A DNA stretch of 64,000 bases, from contig JAGQDJ010000197.1 in NCBI GenBank assembly GCA_022885665.1, positions 28,675 through 92,674 on the forward strand. Direction: 5' to 3'. The notes below the pieces were generated by a model that ran no database searches, was not told the DNA's origin, and saw only the letters and a program-made list of their open reading frames with translations. The translations under genes were made by a program, and so were the position numbers. Origin of the DNA: Triops longicaudatus (taxonomy: Eukaryota; Arthropoda; Branchiopoda; Notostraca; Triopsidae). The stretch's first letter is position 1. Each line of letters begins with the position of its first letter. Positions 49,601 to 60,785 of the stretch are shown here, piece after piece.

Positions 49601-52600
49601 CAGCGTCTCAACCTCCGCTCCCTCGCTCAAGCACGGTCGTTCACAACAAGAACTGAAAGCCAGTTTGTCCGAGTTGCAATCCTCAATGTCAGAGATGCGC
49701 TCGGGACTGAATGTGAAAGTGAATGGCGCGGTGGGGGGCGTGGCAGGGAAACTGTTAGCCTCGTCTTTAGAAGGTATTGATGAAGCAGACCTCACGCGAG
49801 TGGGAGCACCAGGAGAAGGTGATTTGGAAGTTGCTGGATTGGGCGATCCAGCAGCAGTTGTCGGCTTACCCGGCTCAGCGTCGGCCAAAGAACTCAAATT
49901 TCAACAGACGCGAACTTCGTCAGCCTCCTCGACCAAGATTATTGCAGATGGCTACAGCAGTGAAGAAGCTGTGGCCAATTCCGCGCACACGAAACGACTC
50001 GAAACGGACGGTTTGAGTTACGAAGAGAAGAAGGCGTCCGCCGCCATGCGAGCCAGACTTGAAATGGACGGAATGACGGCCGAAAAAGCGGCCGCTGTGC
50101 AACAGGTGCGTTTGCTTTCCTTTCCTTTTTTCGAATTTTAACGTTACCGAAAAGTCCGAAAACTGCCATTGAAAGGTTTCTTTTGCGCAGAAGAAAAGTA
50201 GGGGCGATGGGCAAAGGAGTTGATGCCAAAGGGGTCTAGGTCGGCAGTTTTCGAGTTGCCAACGCCGTAGAATTGAGGACACCTATTTTTACGCAAAATA
50301 ATGTATGCCCAAGCTAAGGAGATGGAAAAAATGGAGGGACTTAGTGTCGTGTTGTGTCTCGATTATCCAGTGCGTTTGTGTCCTCTTTGGCAGTTTTCGT
50401 TCATTGTATTTCTTATAAAGATTAGCAACTTTATCGATGTTTTCGTGGGGTTGGAATTGGGGGGGGGGGGGGCAAAAATTTCCGTTCACTTTTCCATTCA
50501 TGCTTTCAAGCGCGGGCAGGAATAACCTGTGTTCCCCAATGATGAGTTTGTCGAACTTGTGGTATTTAGAGTTATCCGATTAAGTCTGGAGAGATAAGCT
50601 TCTCTTGTAGTGTTATACTTTGTAAGGGGAGAAAAATTACGCAAATCTACTAGTTTTGATGACAAATACAGCGAGGTAAATTTTAGGGAGTCGACCACAT
50701 CCCCTCGATAGTCTAAAGGGGATTTTGTATTTATATTTAAGTTCTATTGGTCCTTCGCCTATCGCGGTTGCATAAATGCAGCATTAGCTAAACAAACCAG
50801 TCAGTTGAACTAATGACAAAGGACCTATAGTTTCAACGATGGTGCTTCCGTTGTCGGATCCAAGTGATGATTCCGTATGCCCTTATTGTTGGGCTTTGTT
50901 TATGAACTTTGCTTTTTTCTTGGTAAATTCACTTATCATCATTTTTATTAATATGGTAGATATTAGTTTATATGCGTATGATTTCATTTGTTTGTTCTTG
51001 GTACTTTTCTATGACTCTTTTCAAATTTTTAAACGAATGAGTGATTTCTTCGTACGAAAAATGTATTTATTACCAATAACTGAATATTTCTTTTGTTTTT
51101 ACTATTTGCTGCTTTGCGAATCAAGGGAGTTCACGGTAACGGAGTCTTTAGATCACTTATATGCGAATCACCAGCAAAATAAACGACCCAAGAAAACTGC
51201 CGTGTACTAACGTCACGTTGCCCTACGCCGTCCGTCCGCGAATATTCCGCGGTTCACAGCAAGACTCTCGCAATGGGAAAGTTCGGGGTGGGTTAACGCC
51301 AATATTGAAATTTCCGTGCGAACCTAGTTCAGTAGTTTCTTGCGCTGAGGGCAGCCAACGTCTTCCTCCCTGACTTCACTAGAAATTAAGCCCTATTGTA
51401 CAACACAGTTGTTACGTCACAAGACTAAGAACTAAATTCTTGGGACAGCAATCAAAATGCAGTTTTCTTAAAGGAAAAATCCTAATGGACCGTTTGCTTG
51501 GGTCGTGTTATTTGCCGAGTACTATTCGTTGCTTATAGAAATTGAGGAGCTGATTTCGTATTTTGCAAACTACTTATAGGAGCAACGGTCTTTAAAATCC
51601 GGTGATGTACAACAGCAAGAAAGCCGGTCGTCCGCTGCTGCCGCCATGAAGCTTACCACTGACAACGTGAGCGCCGAAAAGGTGAGTCTTTACCGGTAAA
51701 ATAAACTGAATCACCATATTAAAAGCTCTCATTTATTTTTACATAGGTCGCGGTATCTTCTCAGCAGCAGCGACAGACTATGACGGCATCGGGTCGGTTT
51801 AACCAAGAGCGCTACAGTTCCTCTGCTTCGCAGTCGAAACTGACCATCAACGCACAAAGCATCCGACGGGAAACAGGCAAAGAGGTGGTGCCATCTCCAG
51901 GACCGAATGTTAGTACGTTTGCGGACCCCAAGTTGTTGCAAGCCTTGGAAGACTTGGAACAGCTCCGCACTAGCGGTGACTACGCCACTGTCGACGTCGA
52001 ACGAACCATCTCGAAGTATTCGGATTTGATGAATGATTGCGTCGAACGGCTGAAGAACATGGAGGAGAATCACATGCCTCGGTACTTGGATCAAGTCTCT
52101 AGCGTGATGCAAAAAGCCTGGGCATTACCCTACCACGGCCACCGGTTAGGCTACTCCTTGGCGGCCGTTTTACGCGACTCGGGTGGCTTGGACTTGCTGA
52201 TCCAGCACTGTACGTCCGTGAACACAGATTTGCAGCTATCGTCCGCCCAGTTATTGCAAGAATCCCTGACGTCGCAAACGCGAGGGTACGTGATCGAAAG
52301 AGGGTTGAAACAGGTGGTGAAAGCCGCTTGTGCCCACGTGGAAACCAAAGACCTGTCCCCCATGGCAGTGCATGTGTGCGTTGGCACGGGCTTGTTGGAG
52401 CACTTGTTCCAGCACAGTGAAGGCACATGCTCGGAGGTGGTGACGCTCGGTGGCTTGAAAGCATTAGTCCAAGCATGCAGCGCCAAGGACAAGTCGACGT
52501 TGCTGCACTGCGCAGGCGCGTTGGCCAACTTGTCCTTGTATGGCGGGGCCGAAAACCACGAAGTGATGGTGGAAGAACGAGTGCCTTCGTGGCTGTTCTA

Positions 52601-55600
52601 CCTCGCCAACAATCGCGACGCCAGCATTCAGTACTATGCTTGTTTAGCCATCGCTGTCATGGCCACCAACAAGGAAATTGAGGCAGAAATATTGAAGAGC
52701 GACACCTTTAACTTGCTTGACCCCTTCGTGGCGACGCACAATCCGTTCGAGTTTGCCAACTTTTGCTCCGCCCACCGACACGGCCAGTCACAGGACTGGC
52801 TTAAGCGGCTGGTACCGGTATTAAACTCGAAACGAGAGGAAGCACGGAACTTGGCCGCGTTCCATTTCTGCATGGAAGCCATAATTAAAAAGAAGCTCAA
52901 CCAGATTGACGTGTTCCATCGCATCGATTGCGTGGAGCCTTTACGCCGCGTAGCGTCGTCACCCAACGCAATTGCGTCCCGGTACGCCGCCCAGGCTTTA
53001 AGGATCTTGGGCTTGGAAGTCCCGCACAAACTCAGCCAGCAGGTGCCCCTGTGGTCTACGGAAGATGTCTTGGAGTGGGTAAAGCAGATTGGTTTTGCCC
53101 AAGTTTGTCATAATTTCGAAGACAGCAAAGTCGACGGAGACCTATTGTTGCAGCTTACCGAGGATAATTTACGAAACGATATTGGCCTCAAAAATGCAAT
53201 CCTTGTTAAGAGGTTTGTACATACTATTAACTATGTTTTTTAATAAGGGTTGGTTAAATATTTTCCACAGTCTTTGAGACCATGAAAATCCTGCGCTGGC
53301 ACAAGCCTATTGACGCACATTAAATGAAAGGAAAATAAATTTCAGAAAGAAGTGAGCAAGTTGAATAAGATTAAAGACGGGCATGTTTTAATTGTAACTC
53401 TTTTAAACTGTAAAGTTTTCGTAAACTTAACTTTTTGTAAACTTAACTTTTAAACCGTACCAGAGAAGTAATTGCGCAAAATTCTATCGTCCACAATGTA
53501 ATTGATACAAATAAAAATCAACTAGTCTTTCGTCAAGATGTAAAAACCTAGATGGTATCAAGTAAGAATATCGGGGGTGTTTCTTTCCCAAGCGAAAGCA
53601 GGAATTTCACGCAAGCTAACACGTTTAATCAACCTACATTTTTCATGAGTGATTATCACGGTAGTTGCTAAATATCTAGTGCTGAGCTTAAGTTACGAGA
53701 ATTTCGTTTTAATTGGTAATTTTTACATAAAGGTTTTTGCGCGAGCTTAACGAGTTGAAGAAGAAAACCGATTACAGCAGTTGTGATAAAGATCGCCTGG
53801 GGGAATTTCTCCAACGCATCGACCCTAACCTCGGCATATACACGTATCCAATGCTCAAAGCTGGAGTTGACTTGGAAAGTCTCAAGTAATTTATTCACCT
53901 TTAACAAACTGACTGGAGTTGTAATAAAAATACATTAAATATTAAAATAAAAAAGGAATAGAGGGTTAAATAAAAGAAGTCAGCGAAATTAGAAAACTTA
54001 TCCCGCAATCGTACGGTTTTTATTTCTTTCCTGAAGGCATTTAAGCGAAGATCAGTTGCTTGCCGAATGTGCCATTTTGAATTCCATCCACCGGATGCGG
54101 ATACTGGACGTGATTCGCGACACACTACGTAAGCTTGAAAAAAATAAGCCGCTACTGCCATCATCTTTGCGTGTCAAACTTTGCTATCTTTTGTTATAAG
54201 CTGCCAATGCCTCCCATTAAGGGGTGATAACCGACATGTGCCGCAACCGTACGAAAAAAAGTCACGAAAACCTAGATTATGATAGTTATTGCCGCAAAGA
54301 TGACTGCACTTGGACTATAGGTGTTCTTGACGTATACAGTGTTTTAATCTCTTCGTGCGTGTATTTTTGGTTCGTTTAGCAGCCGAACTGCCTAATAGCA
54401 GCGGGAAAACTTTGGACGTGTTCATAAGCTATCGACGGTCTACGGGCTCTCAGCTAGCGAGGTAGACATTTCATTCTTATGTGTCTCACTGTCGTAGTGA
54501 CCGGCATTTATGATCGCTTTATTTGCGAGGTAGAAGTAGTCAATTTGTTGGTTTTTGCGTTAATGTTTACCTTTTTTAATTAGTATTTGTGCTTTTTTGA
54601 TTTAGCATTTTAATTATGTCGTTTAATTGGCTGTGTGTAATCGTGTTGTTTTTACAGTCTGTTGAAGGTCCATTTGTACTTGAGAGGTTTCAGCGTCTTC
54701 ATTGACGTCGAACGCTTGGAAGCTGGCAAGTTCGAAAACTCCTTGGTAGATCATATTCGGAAAGCGCGCCATTTCTTGTTAGTCCTCACACCCAATGCCT
54801 TGGATCGGTGTATCGGCGACGATGAAGGCAAGGATTGGGTGCACCGTGAAATCGTCACTGCCATGGAAGCCGGTTGCAACATCATTCCCATTATGGATAA
54901 CTTTCAGTTCCCCGACCCGGAAGAGCTCCCTCAAGACATGCGGGCAGTGTGCTATTTCAACGGCATTCGGTACGTGTGCAAGCTTTTACTCAAAATCGAA
55001 ACTTATTCTCGTGTTTGTGTGTTGCGGGAAAACAGGTGGGTCCATGACTACCAGGATGCATGTGTGGAAAAGCTAGATTGGTTCATACGAGGAGAACGTT
55101 CAGATGCTAGTCGTTTCGGATTCGCTGCTGGTGGCCAGTCAACGCCAGGAGGCTTAGCCACGCCTTCCTCTGGGTTTGTTTCCAACAGTCGACCCAATTA
55201 CCTGCACCAGAAGAGTACTGACAGTACGAAGGATTCCAACTCGTCCGAGAAAGATGCTTCGGGAAGTGGAGGAGGGAAAAATTGACTAGAGACACCCGCC
55301 TCGGTTAGAAATCCACGGTAAAGAACCTTTTTTTTTTAATTTATGGTACCTTGCAACAATTTTTTTAACTGAGCTTGTAAAGATCTTGAAGAAAACTAAA
55401 CGGCCAGTTTCGAAAATACCAGTTGACAGTTTCATGGGTGCCAATATCGTTACAAACGGAAAGTCGCCATTTTGGGTTCTAGTGACGTTTATTCTCCGTT
55501 TCTCTACGTGAATCGGAAAATAAACGAAAATATAGCTACTCAAGTTGGCGGTATTTCAGTCGTTCAAATGGTAGCATTGATTTAATGGTCAAGATCATTT

Positions 55601-56713
55601 TGTAGATTTCATTATTCTTTTCGTATGCGAAACTTGAGTACTGTTGTCGCTGTATTTAATGCCTCCTTTTCGATTAATAGGAACCGTTTACATCAGAATC
55701 GATCTCCACGCAGCGCCAGTCCAATGAGCGGCAGTCCACGTAGCGCTAGTCCCACGCCTACTTCGTGGCTCAGTAAGCGGATAGGCGCGGGCGGGCCTAG
55801 TGGCCCGGCTAGTCAACACGGCCGCTCCTGTAGTCCACCGTCCCGTTTGAGTCCGTCACCGATTCGCCCTTTACCTGTCAGTCCTTTGGTACAGCGGCGA
55901 TCCGACACCCGGGCCCCGTGGCCCTTCCAGCGCAAGAAAGGCTGGGTTATGATGCCCCAGGATTCGGTTGACGGCTCGCTGGACTACATGCGTCGATCCA
56001 GGTCGTTGGATACCGGCTTAGATGATGAACCGTCCTGGAACTCCAGCAGCAATAACACGACCATCTCTGAGCAGCAGCAAGAGGGAGCCGACTCACCCCA
56101 ATCAGCTGTGAGGGTGGTACTCCCTACTGGAGACGATAGGAACCCAAACCGAGGCGGGGAAGAAGACATGTCTCGCAGATCGGAGTGCGAGACCGATAGT
56201 AGTAGGGTAACAAGTGCAGAACCTCCCAGTTGTAGAACTATTTCGCAAGATTCGTTACTGCAGCAATCGATCACTGATAGCAGCAATGAGGAACGTTACC
56301 GCGAAGAAGAATTTCTCATGGCCCGTCCCGAGACGGTGCAAATCACGCCGCCATCCCCTACAAGGGGTCTTTCCATGTCCGTAGGCGATTTGCACAAGAT
56401 CAAAGCGGCTAATACCATTGCGCGAGCTATACGGCTTTCTCAAATTCAAGGAGTCGGTAATTCGGCCCACCGGAGCTTGAGGAAGAAGAATTCGCAAGAT
56501 AAGGATATGAAGGAAAAGAGACGGGAAGAGGAAGAGAGGAAGGAGCTGAGGAGGAAGGATAGCCAAGAAGGAGAGAAGACCCCAGCGTCGGAAGATGAAG
56601 CCGTGAAAGATGAAACTGAGGGCAATGGCGGGAACGGCCATGAACCAGTAAAACGGACACCGAGTTTAGTGGACCGGTGCATGTCAAAAGTAAAGAACTT
56701 AATGGGCAAGTGA
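43453..56713 (+). CDS. SARM1: SARM1/Ect4: ARM-SAM-SAM-TIR NAD+ hydrolase
   Basis: Executioner of axon degeneration and innate-immune TIR protein; the TIR domain cleaves NAD+ and the ARM domain inhibits it. Exons: 43453-43644 (one of several first exons), 48978-49136, 49473-50105, 51580-51681, 51747-53212, 53733-53885, 54037-54128, 54380-54461, 54658-54969, 55036-55285 (TGA). All phases agree, giving 1146 residues. The N-terminus is Ser-rich with repeats; ARM spans about 400-760, SAM1 about 795-855, SAM2 about 860-930 and TIR about 945-1080 (DVFISYRR, FIDVERLEAGKF). The catalytic Glu is present in DWVHREIVTAM (human E642). The exon continues past the TGA to a good donor at 55318, and an exon 55681-56713 continues in the same frame; see the extension entry. 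The family call is secure. First-exon usage and the C-terminus need transcript data. Confidence 0.93.
44191..44388 (-). CDS. Unidentified minus-strand ORF in SARM1 5' intron
   Basis: An open frame without ATG follows an acceptor-like CTAATAG and reads STEFIAWFNGQMVYPVG, then VTGGMEVVKEMHSG, ending at 44191. The text looks protein-like and the VTGGMEVVKEM segment faintly recalls cyclophilin C-termini, but no family can be claimed. It may be a terminal exon or a decayed gene copy. Confidence 0.22.
   Translation of the reverse strand, partial: ANSEGSTEFIAWFNGQMVYPVGQAVTGGMEVVKEMHSGHPFNSQPPSNFVLLKKESPTVKRKKSA
44444..44506 (+). CDS. SARM1: SARM1 candidate first exon B (21 codons, MGxxCC)
   Basis: ATG GGA opens 21 codons to a consensus phase-0 donor CAG|GTACGC. 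The peptide begins MGTVCCVHR: Gly2 with neighbouring cysteines resembles dual myristoylation/palmitoylation sites, so this isoform could be membrane-bound. Exon status is inferred from phase and donor. Confidence 0.5.
45533..45697 (+). CDS. SARM1: SARM1 candidate first exon C (55 codons)
   Basis: An ATG opens 55 codons ending at a consensus phase-0 donor CGT|GTAAGT. It starts MMEPRLKPFQRSQ and is Gly/Ser/Arg-rich; the PRLKP string also occurs in exon A. The opposite strand has a long open frame here that I take as its shadow. Confidence 0.55.
47338..47351 (+). promoter_or_regulatory. X-box (RFX-type) motif upstream of SARM1 first exon D
   Basis: GTTGCTATGGTGAC fits the RYYNYY-N1-3-RRNRAC consensus bound by RFX factors. 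It lies 104 bp upstream of the ATG of candidate exon D. Function is inferred. Confidence 0.4.
47455..47487 (+). CDS. SARM1: SARM1 candidate first exon D (11 codons)
   Basis: ATG opens 11 codons (MPAPITAPRAK) to a phase-0 donor AAG|GTAGTT. The donor is less ideal than those of exons A-C, and the call depends on the pattern shared with them. Confidence 0.4.
47890..47897 (+). promoter_or_regulatory. CRE (TGACGTCA) before SARM1 first exon E
   Basis: A perfect palindromic CREB/ATF site lies 45 bp before the ATG of candidate exon E. A second TGACGTCA is at 48427-48434, 195 bp before candidate exon F. Function is inferred. Confidence 0.4.
47942..47971 (+). CDS. SARM1: SARM1 candidate first exon E (10 codons)
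   Basis: ATG opens 10 codons (MQRNRLLTGA) to a phase-0 donor GCC|GTAAGC. The short length makes it uncertain alone; the support is the shared phase and the CRE just upstream. Confidence 0.4.
48629..48667 (+). CDS. SARM1: SARM1 candidate first exon F (13 codons)
   Basis: ATG opens 13 codons (MSWKLQHSSNAKS) to a phase-0 donor TCG|GTGAGC, 310 bp before the shared exon at 48978. That shared exon itself begins with ATG directly after its acceptor, so it could also start translation from a non-coding leader. Confidence 0.4.
49874..51850 (+). repeat. Degenerate peptide repeats in SARM1 N-terminal region
   Basis: Units of about 17 residues alternate across three exons: DGYSSEEAVANSAHTKRL, DGLSYEEKKASAAMRARL, DGMTAEKAAAVQQERSL, then GDVQQQESRSSAAAAMKL, DNVSAEK and on to SGRFNQERYSSSASQSKL. 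The exon 51580-51681 (102 nt, phase 0) equals two units. Fly Ect4 has similar repeats before its ARM domain. Confidence 0.6.
50459..50472 (+). repeat. 14-bp poly-G run
   Basis: Fourteen consecutive G lie in a SARM1 intron (50106-51579). The intron otherwise holds no recognised exon. Confidence 0.95.
54970..55035 (+). other. 66-nt stop-free, frame-preserving intron in the TIR domain
   Basis: GTACGT donor and AAAACAG acceptor flank 66 nt that interrupt the TIR between YFNGI and RWVHDYQ. Removal restores the family sequence. It has no in-frame stop, so retention would insert 22 residues in the TIR. Confidence 0.8.
55283..56713 (+). CDS. SARM1: SARM1 C-terminal extension, in frame beyond a TGA-CTAG stop
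   Basis: The TIR exon ends its frame at TGA (55283-55285) followed by CTAG. The frame then stays open for ten codons to a good phase-2 donor CCACG|GTAAAG (55318). The acceptor ATTAATAG at 55680 restores the same frame (CGG codon across the junction), leading to 343 more codons ending at 56711-56713. The product has SPRSASP repeats, a KIKAANTIARAIRLSQIQ segment and a basic/acidic helical tract, ending CMSKVKNLMGK. No other strong phase-2 donor lies between 55036 and 55283. Either readthrough or an unusual upstream donor must be used to translate this exon; a separate gene seems less likely because no good start is in frame. Confidence 0.7.
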
Positions 56714-57047
56714 TGGGAGGGTTGCTTTAAGTTAACTCGACGGACCGACGGTGCAAGATCAAATAGAAACCAAAATAGGCCAGTGCAAGTAGCCAACTTG
56801 TGTATTTTGTTCTTAGCGATTAAGCGGTTTAAAAGTGGCGTATGATGACGAACGGTAAAGAAACGTGATAGTGTTACACTACCAGATGATGTCGAACCTA
56901 ATCGAGACGTGGGTGTGTGAAAAAGTCCGATGAAAGTGTTTAAATAGCAGGCAGCAGGTTGTGAATCTTTGATCTTACAGTAATACGCGTTTGAATCTGT
57001 TTTACCTTTTACATATATTTATTTGAGCAAACGAATGAATGCGGTTG

Positions 57048-57067
57048 AATAAAACGGTTTTAATAAA
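57048..57067 (+). terminator. Poly(A) signals of SARM1 long transcript
   Basis: Two AATAAA hexamers at 57048-57053 and 57062-57067 lie about 340 bp after the distal stop codon. Confidence 0.7.
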
Positions 57068-59394
57068 CTTTCGAGCAGCTCGATAGGCAGCGAGTTGTGG
57101 TTAGGGTGAAATTTTGAAACAGAAAGTGCGGACTTTTAACCATCCAAAATGTCTGACTAAAACACCTGTCAAATAAAACTTTATGTATATTTTATTGTAT
57201 TACTGTGCTATGCAAACCAAGTGGCCAAGTGTGTTGCGTCTACCTCGACTAGAAACGAGGAATTTCTCTGTGCGATTGCTGAGGAAACCCTTCATTCATT
57301 GTTTCGCCAGGGTTCGGTCGAAGAGCCTGGGTTTATTACAATAGAACTTGGAAACATTGCCGTTTCGTGTTTTTGCTTTTTCTTTCGATTATTTACAATC
57401 AAACACTGAAAACAGAAGACTTGATGATGATCGCTCGTACATAAAGGTTCCTTGAGGTTCTCTCCTTTAAAAAAAAAAAATGGAAAAGACATGGCGACTA
57501 TTTCACTCACGCCTCTGTTATCAATGTTATTATCGTAAACTTAACTGCTAAAGCTTTCGGCGTCTCACAGCGGAAGCCTGTTTCCACCGATTCTATCTAA
57601 CTGCCACTGTCTATTTTATTTTTATTTATTTTGCTTATGCTTCGGTAACGGGAAAGACAGTATAATACCGATACAGAGCTTAGTAGGGCTCCATGGTTTC
57701 CTCCCTAGAGGAAATGACGAAATCCTAAGGAGCAATTCCTTTTTCGTGCATAACATATAGAGGAAGGACAGTTGAAACGTCGGACAAAATACACAGAAAT
57801 CGTAACTAATAAGCTATAAACGTTTTGGACATGGAAAAGTTCGGACAATGAATACGACGAAGGTCATGTGGGCAAAGTTTCGTCGAAAAAGAGTGAAGCT
57901 TTCGGGAGAAAATAAATACAAAATTAATTCGTGGCTCTTTTCGTAAGTAACGTCTTAAGTGTTTTCGTTATTAAGTTTACGTTAAATACCCGAAAACTGT
58001 TCCAAATACTTTTTGTGTACAGTGCAAATCACAGAATAATCCTCTGAAAGCTCAGGTACAAGAATTCAAAATTCAATTTCCAGGAGCCATGGAAAGTCAA
58101 AAGTGACGCCTCTACACGTTTTGGACTGAAGCGTTTTTTACGGAACCGGTTGTCTATCAGAATTATCTGTAAAGGGTATGCAGAACACCTTTAGCTGGTC
58201 GTTTGTTGGATTTTTTTTTTTTCTTTCGCAATTTCAAGTCATTTCTGATAATTGGGTTAGCTTCGAGCGTTAGTTTTGAGTAATCTGTATGCGTAGATCC
58301 TTCACCTCCCAAGGTTGAGATTTCGTACTTCATATCGTTTTTTGAAAGCTGTTCAGATACTGTTCCACAGTTTCTTTTAATCAAGCCTCACTGTCACGCT
58401 CCTTATTTCTAATTCTAGCTACTTTCTCTGTCACCTCGTATCACCAACGCCAGGGCCACCATGGATAACTACCCGAGGTAGGCAACGGAAGTGCTTATTG
58501 TTCCCAGAAGCTATGGAGGTCAGGCTTGTTTCATACCGGGAGTCACACAACAAGATCCAAAGAGAAAACTACGGTACGCAAAAAAGGAAAAAGCAAAATC
58601 CCGCCTCAGCACTATAATAGTTCCAAACTTAACCGTACAAAAGGGGGCAGCACGTCACTGGTGAGCTTTGCAATATCCGTTATGCGTCACATAATGCAAC
58701 CGTGCAATAACCCAGAAGGTTTCAAGTCGTTTCCCGGACTTGGAAAAGTCATCGTTCAAGTACAGTTGATATAAAATAAATGCATGCTGGAGAATTGTGA
58801 CAGTCGATGAAAAAGCGTAAGCTCATTTTATCTTAATATTGCGTCATGATCTTTTTTGTGTAAACTTCATTGTGTTATCGCTTCTGCTGTTTTAAGAAAC
58901 TAGTTCATTCCTTCCCTTCATCGGTTTTTACGGTAAGTTCATACTTGGTGTCATCCACATTCGGCCATGTTTGTAAATCGAACTCGGCGTTCAAGTTGGG
59001 TGTCATGGCTTGACACCGAGACGAGAAAAACTGTTTGGGTGCATTTTGTTGTGAACTGAACTTTTCAACTTTGCTGGCCAGCTAGCATAACGGTCAATTT
59101 GGCATGAACACGTCAATCCCGTTGAACACGAATGAGTCTTTCCGTTCTACCGTGCTGGAGGAGAAGAGTACAACGAAGGTCGACTTTTGAATCCCGCTCA
59201 CTTCTTGTTATGTAAACAATCATTCGCTCAGTTGAACGGATATCTGCTCAATGCGTTTTCTTACTGTCAGCGCGGAGAAGAACTGGCCAACGAGTCAGTT
59301 CACGATAAAATGCACCCTTTGTCTGCTTAGTGCCAACGTCTCTATTGTGTATTCTGTTTATTGTGACGAATTGTTCAAGCAGTTATCATTTCCG
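57068..59394. other. Intergenic region upstream of the LINE relic
   Basis: About 2.3 kb without a recognised gene. Open frames here are short and AT-rich, and none has a good protein-like composition. Confidence 0.5.
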
Positions 59395-59880
59395 CTACAA
59401 CAGAATCTCATAATTTTCGAAGCAATCGGTATATTATTGGACTCTAAATTATCAGAAGAAAACGGAAGTGGACGGCTAGATATAGTTGTCCTGGGCTCAA
59501 CCAAGAGGAAAGGTCCTGGCTCTATCACCCTTGATCACGGATGGACCCTCTTGGAGTGGAAACCCATCAATGAGAGGGTAGAGGTTATTCGGCTTAAAAT
59601 AGAAGGCTTCGGGAACCTAACGATCTTTCAGGTGTACGGACCCAACATTAAAGCTGATTACGACCAGTTTTTTGGCCAACATCGTCCAAACCCTCTCTAC
59701 ACTGCCACGGAATGATCGACTGGTCCTAATGGGGGATTTCAATTCGCGTGTAGGGAAGGGCGCATGGGGAGGGGTGATCGGAAAATTTAGCGAGACCGCA
59801 CAAAACTGAAGCGGATAAAAGTTACTCGATTTCTGCGCAGGCAACATATAAAAAAAAAGAGAGGCATCAGGGTTCAGTTG
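59395..59880 (+). mobile_element. Decayed LINE (non-LTR retrotransposon) endonuclease fragment
   Basis: In one frame the DNA encodes GPGSITLDHGWTL, then LEWKPINERVEVIRLKIEG and VYGPNIKADYDQFF; after a frame change it encodes VLMGDFNSRVG and a WGGVIGK segment. This is the order of the apurinic-type endonuclease domain of LINE elements, with the GDFN metal-binding motif. A segment normally between GWTL and LEW is missing, and there is a frameshift and stops, so the copy is dead. No reverse transcriptase is seen downstream. Confidence 0.75.
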
Positions 59881-60171
59881 TTAAACGATTCTGGGTGACT
59901 CAAGTAATTGTTTCAAGACAGTTTATCTTGTTCATCGGTTTATAGTTAACAAGGAATATTATAATACACAGCTATACATATTCCTTATTGTGAGGGATAT
60001 GAGCAGCTTTACGACTTTTAAAAACATTCTTGTGTAATGCAAGAAACGAAAGCATAACAGTGTTCAATCATGGATTTTTCTAAAGAAGGATTGTTAAAAC
60101 TTCACTGATTTAAATATAAATACTGGGATAGTATATATTTACTCTCTGTCTCCTTCAGTTTGTAGTTTTTA

Positions 60172-60486
60172 TCATGTGTATAGGCAACTCCGTATTCTTG
60201 AATACTCCGCATATTTGAGTAGTGTCTTTTCGGTCCCGAGCCTATTCAGAGAAGTGGGTTGCAATATAATTGCAATTCCTGAATCAGCAGATTTTTCTAC
60301 TACACCCAATTCCCAGCTTTGAGAATAATCGTAGTAAGTAATGTGGCGCTCCGTACCAATCTTGAACCTTGTTGCTCCCCAGGCTCCTTGGATGCTTTCC
60401 TCGAAGCGTCGTATCTGGGTACTCGAGGTGGAAATGCAAGGTGATTGCGTGGAGGGCGACAGGTCAAGGCTAATGAAGGGGGACAA
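60172..60486 (-). CDS. Unidentified ORF (104 codons) upstream of ZNFX1
   Basis: An open frame on the minus strand includes RRFEESIQGAWGATRFKIG and SWELGVVEKSADSGIAIIL. It lies between the LINE relic and ZNFX1. I recognise no family. It may be part of a mobile element, a decayed exon or chance. Confidence 0.2.
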   Translation of the reverse strand: MSPFISLDLSPSTQSPCISTSSTQIRRFEESIQGAWGATRFKIGTERHITYYDYSQSWELGVVEKSADSGIAIILQPTSLNRLGTEKTLLKYAEYSRIRSCLYT

Positions 60487-60785
60487 AAGGTCAAGCGGAG
60501 AGGCAATTCAGTAGTTAGTCAAGTAACGACGAAAGAGAGAGTCAGTGAGAGTTAGTACGAGGAGAGTATTTTGTGTGATTTTGTATTGGAGTTCGTTGTG
60601 GTGTTGATGTAAATTGGAGGTTTCGATTAAACGGAATTTGAAAAGGAGTAGAACGTAAAAGTACGTCTAACAAATACGTTCTAAAGCGAGTAAATGCGGC
60701 ATTCCATCCAAAGCACCGAAAGATGGTAGACTTGGACCATAAATTAATTTGCATTTTTCTTTCTTGTAGAACCTCGTTGGAAGCC

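Noticed and set aside
50839..51210. 123-codon plus-strand frame rich in Phe/Leu/Ile, membrane-like
   Set aside because: It lies in a SARM1 intron with strong T-rich composition, which yields hydrophobic codons by chance. No family similarity is visible.
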